A stretch of DNA of 64,000 bases, from contig NZ_AFRW01000136.1 of NCBI RefSeq assembly GCF_000220985.1, forward strand, positions 1-64,000. The letters are read 5' to 3'. This DNA is from Nesterenkonia sp. F (lineage in GTDB: Bacteria; Actinomycetota; Actinomycetes; Actinomycetales; Micrococcaceae). Positions 1 to 7,892 of this stretch are shown here, in pieces. Each line of letters opens with the position of its first letter. The stretch's first letter is position 1. The translations under genes were made by a program, and so were the position numbers. The notes beneath the pieces are model-generated. The model was not told the origin of the DNA and did no database searches. It saw only the letters and a program-made list of their open reading frames with translations.

Positions 1-17
1 CGCATTCGCCCCCGGCT

Positions 18-202
18 CGCCTCAACGAAGCTCGACCCCAGCAGGGGCCGAGGGGCTTTCTGCCACACGTGGTTGGGCTCGACGCGGCGCACGCCTCAAC
101 GAAGCTCGATCCCAGCAGGGGCCGAGGGTACCAGGTCTCTTATGAGCTGTGGGCGTCTGAGACGTCGCCTCAACGAAGCTCGACCCCAGCAGGGGCCGAG
201 GG
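18..202. CRISPR. End of a CRISPR array (3 repeats, 2 spacers)
   Basis: Three copies of a 37-nt repeat lie at 18-54, 92-128 and 166-202, separated by two 37-nt spacers (55-91, 129-165), giving an exact 74-nt period. Repeats 1 and 3 are identical. Repeat 2 has one change (C to T at 110). Each repeat holds an inverted repeat, CTCG-A-CCCC-AGCA-GGGG-C-CGAG, able to form a crRNA hairpin. No repeat is found one period further right, so the array ends here and continues left of the window. No cas gene is visible, so type and leader side cannot be assigned. Confidence 0.93.
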
Positions 203-478
203 TGCCCCTCCAGAGTACCCACTCTGATCAGCGGAATCACACGACGTGCGCGAGCAGTCGACTCGTCGAGCGTTCCGAGAGCACCCTGCACTCGGGCGTC
301 AGGGCCTCCGCCCTGATCTGACCAGGAACCATGCCTCGCGAGCGCTGAGCGGGGTCTGCCGCATCACCGGAGCGCTCGCAGAGGGGTTGGACCCCGCACG
401 GCAGATGGCCGGCCAGCGTGCTGAGCCCTGCTCGACTATCCTCGACCCGACCGCCCCGCCCCACCGGAAAGGCCGAGC
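203..478. other. Intergenic DNA next to the CRISPR array
   Basis: No convincing gene is seen here. The stretch has a hairpin at 299-316 (TCAGGGC, 4-nt loop, GCCCTGA) and another at 383-395 (GGGGT/ACCCC). Near its right end TATCCT (437-442) could be the -10 of the following membrane-protein gene. It could be either CRISPR leader or trailer; it is not notably AT-rich. Confidence 0.5.
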
Positions 479-1144
479 ATGCCCCTGGACCTCGCCGTCC
501 TCGTCTTCGACCTCCTCGGCACGTTCGCCTTCGCGATCTCCGGGGCGCTGCTGGCGGTGCAGAAGGGCTTCGACGTCGTCGGATCGCTGCTGCTGGCCAG
601 CCTCACCGGTCTCGGCGGCGGGGTCATCCGCGATCTCCTCCTGGACCAGGGCGTGCCCAACGCCTTCGCCGAGCCGCTGTACCTGGTCCCGGTCGTGCTC
701 GCGGTGCTCATCGTGCTCGTCGGGCTGGTCCACGAGGGTCGGCTGCACCGGACCCTGCTGGTCTTCGACGCCCTGGGCCTGGCCACCTTCTGCGTGATGG
801 GCGCGACCATCGCCCACGCGGCCGGGCTCAACCCGGTCGCCGCGGTGCTGCTGGGCGTGACCACCGCCGTCGGCGGCGGGGCGATGCGCGACGTCGTCGC
901 CAACCGGGTGCCGCAGATCGTCGACCCCGACGGCGTCTACGCCACCCCGACCTTCTTCGGCGCCGGGCTGACCGTGTTTCTGCTCGAGCTGGACCTCTTC
1001 GGCGCCCCGGCCGCCGTCGCCGTCGCGCTGCTGGTCTTCGCCGTGCGTCTGATCGCCGTCGTCCGCGGCTGGCGGCTGCCGCTGGCCAGCATCCGTCCGG
1101 TCGATCGACGGGCCGCCGGCGACGACGGCGCGGCCGCCGGCTGA
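479..1144 (+). CDS. TRIC/UPF0126-family cation channel membrane protein
   Basis: A 221-residue integral membrane protein with about seven hydrophobic helices arranged as two similar halves. Each half carries the family signature, GLGGGVIRD near residue 47 and AVGGGAMRD near residue 130. These glycine-rich kinked helices line the pore in the YadS/YicG/TRIC family of trimeric monovalent-cation channels. The ATG follows GGAAAGG at good spacing, and TATCCT at 437-442 is a plausible -10. It appears monocistronic. The family call is firm; the physiological role, probably K+ or other cation balance, is inferred from family members. The C-terminus (after about residue 205) is low-complexity and rich in Ala, Gly and Asp. 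Confidence 0.9.
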   Translation: MPLDLAVLVFDLLGTFAFAISGALLAVQKGFDVVGSLLLASLTGLGGGVIRDLLLDQGVPNAFAEPLYLVPVVLAVLIVLVGLVHEGRLHRTLLVFDALGLATFCVMGATIAHAAGLNPVAAVLLGVTTAVGGGAMRDVVANRVPQIVDPDGVYATPTFFGAGLTVFLLELDLFGAPAAVAVALLVFAVRLIAVVRGWRLPLASIRPVDRRAAGDDGAAAG

Positions 1145-1280
1145 TCCTGTCGCCGCTCACGACGTCGCCCAGGCGGCCCAGTCCACGGTGACCAGCGGGT
1201 CCGGGGAGGAGCAGCAGCGGGTGCCCCGGTGTTGCTGCGGGACCGCTCGGCAGGGTGTTTCCCCGGTGCTGTCACGCTCC

Positions 1281-1535
1281 TCATCCTTCGGCGGAATCGG
1301 AATCTCCGCCGGACCCGGGGCGATTCGCTCCGTCAGCCCCGGATGCCTGACTCCGAGCCGAGCGATGGTCGATGAGATGGGTGAGTCCGAAGACGATCGA
1401 GAGCGCCGCGCACAGCCCGATGGCGACGACTGTGCTGTCGGTGCTCATGCCGGAGCTGAAGGTGTCGAACGCCCAGCTCGCCAGGACGGCTGCTGCCCCA
1501 GCGGTGAGAAGGAGTCTGATGCCCGAGGAGTCCAT
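1281..1535 (-). CDS. Small hypothetical membrane protein
   Basis: An 84-residue protein with two predicted transmembrane helices (about 7-25 and 35-55) and a hydrophilic, Gly/Ser/Asp-rich tail. Its ATG follows directly on the stop codon of the preceding minus-strand gene (TAGATG), so translation is very likely coupled. I do not recognise a family. The coupling and a sensible hydropathy profile favour a real gene. Low-complexity GC-rich sequence leaves some doubt. Confidence 0.55.
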   Translation of the reverse strand: MDSSGIRLLLTAGAAAVLASWAFDTFSSGMSTDSTVVAIGLCAALSIVFGLTHLIDHRSARSQASGADGANRPGSGGDSDSAEG

Positions 1536-1781
1536 CTACATATTCTCCTCGAGCCAGTTGTACAGAGTACTGCTGCCTGCGCCGGCGATGGCGACCGCCA
1601 CGGGTACCGGAGCAGGTGAGATCTCCGGGCCGCTGGTCCCTGGTTCCCTCTCTGCCGAGAGCACTGACCGCAGCTGTTCCCGAGGCGTCTGGTCTGAGAA
1701 CCTCTCACTCTCGGCGAGATAGACCTGCTTCTCCTCGGGATGCCCCTCGAGCAGAAGGTCGGCGACATCCTGCGTCGACAT
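1536..1781 (-). CDS. Small hypothetical protein, coupled to the next gene
   Basis: An 81-residue protein. The N-terminal half is charged and predicted helical (starts MSTQDVADLLLEGHPEEKQ). The C-terminal half has a Pro/Ala/Val segment (about residues 53-71) that could be one membrane segment. The ATG is preceded by a strong ribosome site (GGGGAGGAAA, about 6 nt upstream), and the stop abuts the ATG of the 84-aa membrane gene. A two-gene unit encoding small membrane-associated partners is likely. No known family is recognised, and no function is assigned. Confidence 0.55.
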   Translation of the reverse strand: MSTQDVADLLLEGHPEEKQVYLAESERFSDQTPREQLRSVLSAEREPGTSGPEISPAPVPVAVAIAGAGSSTLYNWLEENM

Positions 1782-2014
1782 CCCTGTTTCCTCCCCGGAG
1801 CAGGTGACGATGCCATGTCTGCGGGTTCATTTGGGGGTGTCTCCCGCGCGCATCCAGATATAGCGGTCGAAGCGATCCCCGTCAATATCAGGCCCTGTCG
1901 GATCAGCCGCCGGGCGCGGGACGCGGGGCGACCTGCAGTCGTTCGCCGACTGCATGACGCGTCGTCGGCGTCGGCTGAGGATGCCGACAGGCGGTCCACT
2001 CCGTCGTCTGTCGT

Positions 2015-2638
2015 TCAGCCCGCCCGCCACTGCGCGTGCAGCGCGTCGACCAGCTGGCGGAAGTCCTCGGCCATCGACGAGCTCGATTCGTCCACGAGCC
2101 ACTGCACCTGCAATCCGTCCATCGCGGCGACGAGCAGCCGGGAGATGTGGTCGGCCGGCGCTTCGGCGACCAGCTCGCCGTCGACGACGGCCTGCTCGAC
2201 GGCGGCGGCGATGCCGGCCCGCACGTCATGGTGGTGTCGGCGGAGCCAGCGGGTGGCCGGGTGGTCCGGTGTGACGGCCTCGCCGGAGAGCGCCGTGTAG
2301 AGGCGGACCAGCGTCTCCCGCTCCTCGTTCTGCCGTACGACGCCGACCAGCGTCTCGACGAACCGCCACCCCTGCTCCGGCGTGGTGAGCAGCTGGGCGG
2401 TGTCCTGCTCGTCCCGTCGGTCGAGCACGGCGGCGAGCAGGTCGTCCTTCGTCGCGAAATAGTGGACGAGCCCGGTCTGGCTGATCCCCGCGGCCCGAGC
2501 CACCGCGCTCATCGACACGCCCCGGTACCCCTGGTCGGCGAAGAGCTCCTCGGCGGCGTCCAGGATCTCGGCGCGGCGCTGGACGGAGTCGGCGCCGCGC
2601 GGCCTGCCGCTGGTGGCGCGGGGGCGGCGTGCGGCCAT
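2015..2638 (-). CDS. TetR/AcrR-family transcriptional regulator
   Basis: A 207-residue regulator. The N-terminal helix-turn-helix is clear: RAEILDAAEELFADQGYRG followed by VARAAGISQTGLVHYFATK, the canonical TetR DNA-binding domain at about residues 15-65. The remainder is an all-helical ligand/dimerisation domain. The start chosen is the ATG at 2638, which has GAGGAC upstream; an in-frame ATG at 2653 would add five residues and lacks a ribosome site. It lies downstream of the GH3 glycosidase gene on the same strand with a 193-bp gap, so it may control that gene or a distant target. The ligand is unknown. Confidence 0.88.
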   Translation of the reverse strand: MAARRPRATSGRPRGADSVQRRAEILDAAEELFADQGYRGVSMSAVARAAGISQTGLVHYFATKDDLLAAVLDRRDEQDTAQLLTTPEQGWRFVETLVGVVRQNEERETLVRLYTALSGEAVTPDHPATRWLRRHHHDVRAGIAAAVEQAVVDGELVAEAPADHISRLLVAAMDGLQVQWLVDESSSSMAEDFRQLVDALHAQWRAG

Positions 2639-2831
2639 GGACGGGGTCCTCATCGTTGGGCGGGCGGGAACTTCGGCGACAGGTGATCGCCGGGCGGACT
2701 GGATGGCCACTCTATCCGAGCAGCCTCGCGCCGACGGAGTCCGACGACGGCCCCGGCGACGGCCTCGACGACGGCCCGGGGAGGGAACCGACGCTCCTCC
2801 CCGGGCCGTGCGTGCTGTCGGGCCGTGTGGC

Positions 2832-5390
2832 TCAGCTCAGGGACAGCCGCGCCCGCACGTCGCCCAGTCCGCGGGCGACGAGCAGCTCGCCCCCGACCAG
2901 CGGGGCCCAGGCGCCGGAGGCGGCGTCCCAGCGGCGGAAGAGTCGCCGGTCGCAGGCGACCTCCACCGTCTCGGCGGCCCCCGCGGGGACGTCGACGCCC
3001 TGGTAGCCGACCAGCCGCACCGGCTGCCCGGCCTCGGCCGGCTGGAAGTAGACCTGCACCGTCTCGCGGGAGTCCCGGCTCGAGGTGTTGGTCACCGGCA
3101 CGCGCACAGTGGGCGCCTCGGCCGCCCCGGACGCGCCGGCCTGCTCGCCGGACTCCACCAGCTCGGCCTCGCCGTACTTCCAGGAGCCGTAGCCCAGTCC
3201 ATGGCCGAACCAGAACAGCGGCGCGTCAGCGTCGCCGGCGGACCAGCCGCGGTGGCCGACGGCGGTGCCGTCGGCGTAGTCCAGGCCCAGGTCGTCGCCC
3301 GGCGTGGTGGACCAGGCCGGAGCGGCGCCGTCGGCGGCGGGGTAGGTGGTGACCAGCCGACCGGTGGGCTCCAGCTCACCGGAGAGCACGGCGGCGATCG
3401 CGTGGCCGCCCTCCTGGCCGGGCAGGCCGGCGATGAGCACGGCGTCGACGTCGTCGAGCCACGGCATGAGCACCGGAGTGGCGGCGTTGACCACCACGAC
3501 GGTCTTCTCCGCGGCCGCGGAGACGGCGCGCACCAGGTCGTCCTGCCGACCGGGGAGCGCCAGCGTGGACTTGTCCGCGGCCTCGGTCTCGTCCTCCTCG
3601 GTCAGCCCGACCACGACGACGGCGGTGCCGGCGCGCTCGGCGGCCGCGGCGGCGTCGTCGATCAGCTCGTCGTCTCCGGCTCCGGCGGTGGAGGCGGTCA
3701 GCGTCAGCCGGCCGAAGGCTCCCATGGCCAGCAGATGCGACTCCTCGGAGAGGTTGAGCTCCGTGCGCGGCAGCAGCGTCTCCCGCCAGTCGACCGGCTC
3801 GAGGTCGGCGACGGCGGTGATCACCGAGTCCGCGGCCAGGTCCACCCGTCGGTCGAAGGCCGGCGGGCAGAGCATGCCCTCGCCCGGGTCCATGCCGGTG
3901 AACGTGAGGTGCTCGGCGACCTGGTGCGCGGTCCCGGCGGCGTCGGTGTGGTGCAGGGTCCAGCGGGCCGCGCCGACGGCGCCGAGGTCGACCGCGCCGC
4001 CGGGGTGGGCGAAGCGGGCGCGCAGGGTGACCCGTGCCGGCGTGCCGGTGAAGTCGTCGTCGAAGCCGAGCGAGAGGGAGGGCGCCGAGGAGGTGTACTG
4101 GCTCAGCACCGTGCCCTCGGCGTCGGTGATGGTCACCTCGAGGCCGGTCTCTCCGGTCTCCGGGTGGGTGAGCAGCGTCGGGTCCGCCTCCAGCGGGCGA
4201 CGGCGCACCGCGGGGCCGTCGAGTACCGGGACGTCGGGGCCGAAGGTCGCGGCCACGCCCTCGGCCACCGAGGTGTAGTAGGGGGCGCTGACCTGGGCCG
4301 AGCCGCCGCCCATGTCCTGGGTCTTCAGCGCGTGGCGGCCGACGACGGCCAGCGTCTCGGCGGTGAGCGCCTCAGCGGACCCGGCGCTCAGCGGCAGGGC
4401 GTCGCCGTCGTTCTTGACGACGACCATGCCGCGGGCGGCGAGCCGCTTCAGCTGCTCGGCCCGCACGCTGGAGTCCGGGGCGGGGAAGGTCTCGTCGAAG
4501 GTGCGCACGCCGGCGCCGGTGTCCAGGCCGCCGGTGCGGTCGGCCAGGCGCAGCAGGCGGGTGAGGTGGTCGTCGACGGTCGACTCGGCGACCTGTCCGT
4601 CGCGGACGGCGGCGACCAGGTGGTCGCCCCACGGGCCGTCCGGGCCCGGCATGACCAGATCCAGGCCGCCGTTCGCCGCCGGGGCGGTGCGTTTGGTGGC
4701 GAACCAGTCGCTCATGATCAGTCCGTCCCAGCCCCACTCGTCCTTCACGATGCGGTTCTGGACCTCGTCCTGCTCCGTGGCGGGCACGCCGTTGACGTCG
4801 TTGTAGGCGGCCATCATCGACCACGCGCCGGCATCCTCGACGGCCATCTCGAAGGGCAACAGGTAGACCTCGCGCAGGGCCTCCTCGCTGACGCGGGAGT
4901 CCATGAAGTTGCGCAGCTGCTCCGACTCGTTGGCCACCAGGTGTTTCAGGCAGGCGGCGGTCCCGGCGCCCTGCAGGCCCTGCACGTAGTTCACGGCGGT
5001 GCGGCCGGTCAGGTACGGGTCCTCGGAGTAGGCCTCGAAGAGCCGGCCGCCCAGCGCGGTGCGGTGCAGGTTGATCGTCGGGCCGAGCACCACGTGGATG
5101 TCCTGCCGGCGAGCCTCCTCGGAGAGCATCTCGCCGACCTGCCGGGCGACGTCGTCGTCCCAGGCGCCGGAGACCAGGGTGGCGTTGGGGAAGAGCGCGA
5201 CGTGGTCGCCGCCGAAGAACTTCAGGCCGCGCACGCCGGTGGGACCGTCGGAGAAGGCCAGCGGGGCCAGGCCGATTCCGCCGTTCCCCGGCAGGGTGAA
5301 GGCGGTCTCGCCGGTGAGCAGGTGGACCTTCTCATCGAGGGAGAGGCGGGAGATCAGCGCGGCGTAGTCGGTGGTGGTCTGGGATGACAT
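2832..5390 (-). CDS. Glycoside hydrolase family 3 beta-glycosidase
   Basis: An 852-residue GH3 enzyme hydrolysing terminal beta-glycosides. There is no signal peptide, so it is probably cytoplasmic and acts on imported oligosaccharides. Visible domains are the N-terminal (beta/alpha)8 barrel (about 10-320) with nucleophile motif IMSDWFATKRT (catalytic Asp about residue 228), the C-terminal alpha/beta sandwich, a PA14-like insertion (about 390-540), and a fibronectin-III-like C-terminus preceded by FGHGLGYGSW. Acidic VGLTEEDETEAADKS probably carries the acid/base Glu. The ATG at 5390 is preceded by AGGAG; a longer in-frame start at 5471 has no ribosome site. Galactokinase lies upstream on the same strand, suggesting galactoside/glucoside use. 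Confidence 0.92.
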   Translation of the reverse strand: MSSQTTTDYAALISRLSLDEKVHLLTGETAFTLPGNGGIGLAPLAFSDGPTGVRGLKFFGGDHVALFPNATLVSGAWDDDVARQVGEMLSEEARRQDIHVVLGPTINLHRTALGGRLFEAYSEDPYLTGRTAVNYVQGLQGAGTAACLKHLVANESEQLRNFMDSRVSEEALREVYLLPFEMAVEDAGAWSMMAAYNDVNGVPATEQDEVQNRIVKDEWGWDGLIMSDWFATKRTAPAANGGLDLVMPGPDGPWGDHLVAAVRDGQVAESTVDDHLTRLLRLADRTGGLDTGAGVRTFDETFPAPDSSVRAEQLKRLAARGMVVVKNDGDALPLSAGSAEALTAETLAVVGRHALKTQDMGGGSAQVSAPYYTSVAEGVAATFGPDVPVLDGPAVRRRPLEADPTLLTHPETGETGLEVTITDAEGTVLSQYTSSAPSLSLGFDDDFTGTPARVTLRARFAHPGGAVDLGAVGAARWTLHHTDAAGTAHQVAEHLTFTGMDPGEGMLCPPAFDRRVDLAADSVITAVADLEPVDWRETLLPRTELNLSEESHLLAMGAFGRLTLTASTAGAGDDELIDDAAAAAERAGTAVVVVGLTEEDETEAADKSTLALPGRQDDLVRAVSAAAEKTVVVVNAATPVLMPWLDDVDAVLIAGLPGQEGGHAIAAVLSGELEPTGRLVTTYPAADGAAPAWSTTPGDDLGLDYADGTAVGHRGWSAGDADAPLFWFGHGLGYGSWKYGEAELVESGEQAGASGAAEAPTVRVPVTNTSSRDSRETVQVYFQPAEAGQPVRLVGYQGVDVPAGAAETVEVACDRRLFRRWDAASGAWAPLVGGELLVARGLGDVRARLSLS

Positions 5391-5427
5391 GACGGTCTCC
5401 TGGGACGGGTGCACGGCCTGTAATGGC

Positions 5428-5449
5428 GAATAGGTTGTATTCACTATTC
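5428..5449. promoter_or_regulatory. Inverted repeat upstream of the GH3 gene
   Basis: GAATAG (5428-5433) and CTATTC (5444-5449) form a perfect 6-bp inverted repeat with a 10-nt gap, in the AT-richest stretch of the 147-bp region upstream of the glycosidase. This looks like an operator for a dimeric repressor. Which regulator binds is unknown; the TetR gene at 2015 is a candidate by proximity only. Confidence 0.45.
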
Positions 5450-5537
5450 CAGACAGTGGCATGGAGCACAAGAGGGTTGTGCGGAGACATGTGGTCCGCG
5501 CCTCAGCCTCGGCGAGGCGGTCAGGTTCCCCCGGCGG

Positions 5538-6932
5538 TCACACCGCCCGCGCCGGATCCGAGGGCGTGATCTCCAGGAAGCGCGGCGTCTGGTGGCCGGC
5601 CTCCTCGCAGGCGGAGGCGACGGCTCCGGTGATCGTCGCGACGTCGTCGGCGCGGCAGAGCAGCAGCGCCGAGCCGCCGAAGCCGCCGCCGATCAGCCGG
5701 GCTCCGGGGGAGCCCTTCTCCACCGCGGTCTCGACGATCGTGTTCGCCGCGGGGAAGGAGACCTCGGCCTCGTCGCGCATCGACGCGTGGCCGGCGGTCA
5801 TCAGGTTGCCCACCAGCATGGCGGTGGACTCGGCGTCGAGCTCCTCGTCGGAGAGGAAGCCGTGCAGCTCCTCGGAGCGGACCATCTCGGTCAGCGCATG
5901 CCGCAGCCGACGCCGGCAGGCGGCGCGGTCGCGGGCCGGGGCGCCGTCGACGGGCGACGGCAGGGTCTCGCCGTCGCCGGCGCGCTCGTCGAAGCGCGAC
6001 AGCACGGCGGCGACGTCGGAGGTGCCGGGTCGCTCGGGCAGCAGGTTGCGCAGCCGCTCGACCCCGAGCAGGCGCATCGCCGCCTCGGAGTCGGCGCGGC
6101 GGTCGTCGAACTGGCCGTCGCCCAGCCAGTGCGCCTGACCGGTGTCGACGGCGACGAACCGGTGATCGGCCAGCAGGCCGGTCGCTGGGAGCCGCTCGAC
6201 GGTGAAGTCCCGGCAGTCCAGCGAGAGCAGGTGCCCGGCCCGTCCGCGCAGGCTGACGGTCTGGTCGAGCCCGCCGGTGCCGGCACCGACCATCTCCACC
6301 TCCGCGCGCATGCAGGCCGCGGCCAGCCGGGCGCGCAGCTCGTCGGTGAGCGCGGCGTCCAGCGCGGCGCCGGGGTTCGCGCGGCCCAGCGGCGTGGCCA
6401 TCGCGACGAAGGCGAGCATCGCCGAGCACTCCAGCGCCGCCGAGGACGACAGCCCGCCGCCGACGGGCAGCGTGGAGGTGATCAGCAGGTCGGCGCCGAA
6501 GCTCTCGTCCACGGCGAGTTCGTCGATCTCCTCGCCGAGCGCGCGCAGCGCCCAGAGCGTGCCGCCGACGTACTTGGTCCAGCCGCAGGGCTGCTCATCG
6601 GTGATGGTGTGGACGTCGGCGTCCGGGCCGGAGGTGACCTCGCTGATGCAGACCTGCTGGACGCCGGCGTCGAGGCTCGGCTCCAGCGTGCGCATGTAGA
6701 GCATGCCGTCGGTGCGCGGCGCGGCGGCCACGTAGGTCCCGTGGGCCAGGGCCATCGGCAGGCACCGGCCGCCGTGGAAGTCGACGTGCTCGCCGTTGAG
6801 GTTCGCCCGGCCCGGGGCGAACCAGACGCCGGCTGGGCCGTGCCCGAACTCCTCGGCGAACTGCGCGGTGAGGCTGCTGCGGATCTCAGCGGCGTCCCCG
6901 GGGGACAGCCAGGCGGCGTCATCGGTGTCCAT
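5538..6932 (-). CDS. galK: Galactokinase
   Basis: A 464-residue GHMP-family kinase that phosphorylates galactose at C1 (Leloir pathway). The galactokinase signature near the N-terminus reads PGRANLNGEHVDFHGG. The ATP-binding GHMP motif is LPVGGGLSSSAALE, and the third motif is IGGGFGGSALLL near the C-terminus. The frame is open far upstream, but homology begins near MDTDDAAW. The ATG at 6932 lies about 7 nt after CAGAAT, a possible -10 for a leaderless transcript, and no ribosome site is seen. No galT or galE gene is adjacent. GH3 follows on the same strand. Confidence 0.93.
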   Translation of the reverse strand: MDTDDAAWLSPGDAAEIRSSLTAQFAEEFGHGPAGVWFAPGRANLNGEHVDFHGGRCLPMALAHGTYVAAAPRTDGMLYMRTLEPSLDAGVQQVCISEVTSGPDADVHTITDEQPCGWTKYVGGTLWALRALGEEIDELAVDESFGADLLITSTLPVGGGLSSSAALECSAMLAFVAMATPLGRANPGAALDAALTDELRARLAAACMRAEVEMVGAGTGGLDQTVSLRGRAGHLLSLDCRDFTVERLPATGLLADHRFVAVDTGQAHWLGDGQFDDRRADSEAAMRLLGVERLRNLLPERPGTSDVAAVLSRFDERAGDGETLPSPVDGAPARDRAACRRRLRHALTEMVRSEELHGFLSDEELDAESTAMLVGNLMTAGHASMRDEAEVSFPAANTIVETAVEKGSPGARLIGGGFGGSALLLCRADDVATITGAVASACEEAGHQTPRFLEITPSDPARAV

Positions 6933-7109
6933 GCGGACAATTCTGCCGCCTGGGCGACGGCGGCGCGAAACGAGGCGGACGCGTCCCGGTCGGAGCCGCG
7001 GCATGAACGTCGCACAGCTCTCAGCGAATACGGGGAGAAAGGCCTGGCCAAGCGGCGGGCCGTGTGATGTGCTGATCGATGGATCGACCCCGATCGAGAG
7101 GAGTGCATT

Positions 7110-7532
7110 ATGGAGACCCTGTACACCGCAGAGGCGATCGCCACGGGTGGCGGCCGCAACGGCCACACCCGCACCGACGACGGCCGCGTGGACCTGGACC
7201 TCGCCGCCCCGAAGGCCATGGGCGGCTCCGGCGAGGGCAGCAACCCCGAGCAGCTGTTCGCCGCCGGCTACGCGGCGTGCTTCCACGGCGCGCTCCAGCT
7301 GGTCGCCAGCCAGGAGAAGGCCGAGCTGGGCGACTCCTCGGTCGGGGCGAAGGTCGGCATCGGCAAGCAGGCCGACGGCGGCATGGGCCTCGAGGTCACC
7401 CTCGAGGTCGTCGTGCCGAACCTGCCCCACGACGAGGCCCAGCAGCTCGCCGACAAGGCCCACCAGGTGTGCCCCTACTCCAACGCGACGCGGGGCAACA
7501 TCGAGGTCAAGGTCGTCGTCACGGACGACTGA
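7110..7532 (+). CDS. ohr: Organic hydroperoxide resistance protein (Ohr/OsmC family)
   Basis: A 140-residue thiol peroxidase of the Ohr subfamily that reduces organic (fatty-acid) hydroperoxides in the cytoplasm, normally with lipoylated partners. Both redox cysteines are present in their usual contexts, YAACFHGAL (peroxidatic) and VCPYSNATRGN (resolving). Length and N-terminal METLYTAEA fit the family. A strong ribosome site (GAGAGGAG) precedes the ATG. It is monocistronic and ends with a very strong hairpin at 7611-7643. No OhrR/MarR regulator is adjacent. It is divergent from galK across 177 bp. Confidence 0.95.
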   Translation: METLYTAEAIATGGGRNGHTRTDDGRVDLDLAAPKAMGGSGEGSNPEQLFAAGYAACFHGALQLVASQEKAELGDSSVGAKVGIGKQADGGMGLEVTLEVVVPNLPHDEAQQLADKAHQVCPYSNATRGNIEVKVVVTDD

Positions 7533-7545
7533 TTGAGCCGAGCGG

Positions 7546-7567
7546 CAAGAATCGCTTGCGATTCTTG
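7546..7567. repeat. Perfect 10-bp palindrome after ohr
   Basis: CAAGAATCGC, TT, GCGATTCTTG form a perfect inverted repeat 13 bp after the ohr stop codon. It has no U-tract and lies upstream of the stronger hairpin at 7611. It may be a regulatory or processing element rather than the main terminator. Confidence 0.6.
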
Positions 7568-7610
7568 ACCGAGGCGATCGGACACCTCGTCCGAGGCGTT
7601 CGCCGCTGCT

Positions 7611-7643
7611 GAAGGGGGCCGAGCATCATGCTCGGCCCCCTTC
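7611..7643. terminator. 33-bp perfect hairpin terminator of ohr
   Basis: A 16-bp perfect inverted repeat around a single central C (GAAGGGGGCCGAGCAT / ATGCTCGGCCCCCTTC). Stability and position after ohr fit an intrinsic terminator in a GC-rich actinobacterium. The symmetry means it could act on both strands. Confidence 0.75.
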
Positions 7644-7672
7644 TCGCGTCTCGGAGGGAGCTTGCGCGCACC

Positions 7673-7748
7673 GAGTGGCCACTTGTGACGGCTTCTGCCC
7701 CGGATGAATCGTTCCATCCGGGGCAGAAGCCGTCAGGAATGGCCACTC
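7673..7748. repeat. 76-bp palindromic repeat, family A copy 1
   Basis: This element begins GAGTGGCCA and ends TGGCCACTC. A second internal perfect 20-bp inverted repeat (7687-7706 with 7715-7734) surrounds AATCGTTC. Two further 76-bp elements with the same ends are at 22684-22759 and 48160-48235. Copies 1 and 2 are also similar internally (TGACGGCTTCTGC, GGATGAATCGTTC). It lies between ohr and the GntR gene. Confidence 0.85.
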
Positions 7749-7850
7749 AGTGGGCCGGGCGGCTCGGATCGGCCGCTCAGCGCCCCCGAGGAGCCTGGCC
7801 CGACCGCTCAGCACGCCCCGCGAGAGCTCCTCGAAACCAAAAGTTAGTCC

Positions 7851-7863
7851 AGTGGTCTTGATT
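7851..7863 (+). promoter_or_regulatory. Putative GntR (DasR-like) half-site over a -35
   Basis: AGTGGTCT (7851-7858) matches one half of the DasR/NagR-type operator (AGTGGTCTAGACCACT). It overlaps TTGATT (7858-7863), a candidate -35 for the amino-sugar operon; the second half is degenerate. Position and the adjacent GntR/UTRA gene suggest autoregulation. The match is to established knowledge of DasR sites; binding is inferred. Confidence 0.45.
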
Positions 7864-7892
7864 TCAGCTGTGCGCTGTGTCTCAATAGATGC

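Noticed and set aside
203-320. A further CRISPR repeat to the right of 202
   Set aside because: At the expected period (240-276) no bases of the repeat are conserved, and no degenerate repeat is visible.
1800-2014. A 91-codon minus-strand frame at 1827-2102
   Set aside because: Overlaps the TetR gene end, lacks a ribosome site and has Arg-rich low-complexity composition.
2613-5387. A 924-codon open frame on the plus strand opposite the GH3 gene
   Set aside because: It is the GC-rich shadow of a clear glycosidase: Gly/Arg/Val/His-rich without any domain, and it ends with the real gene.
6933-7463. N-terminal extension of galactokinase to 7463
   Set aside because: The frame stays open but would run antisense through ohr and add non-homologous sequence; galactokinase homology starts near 6932.
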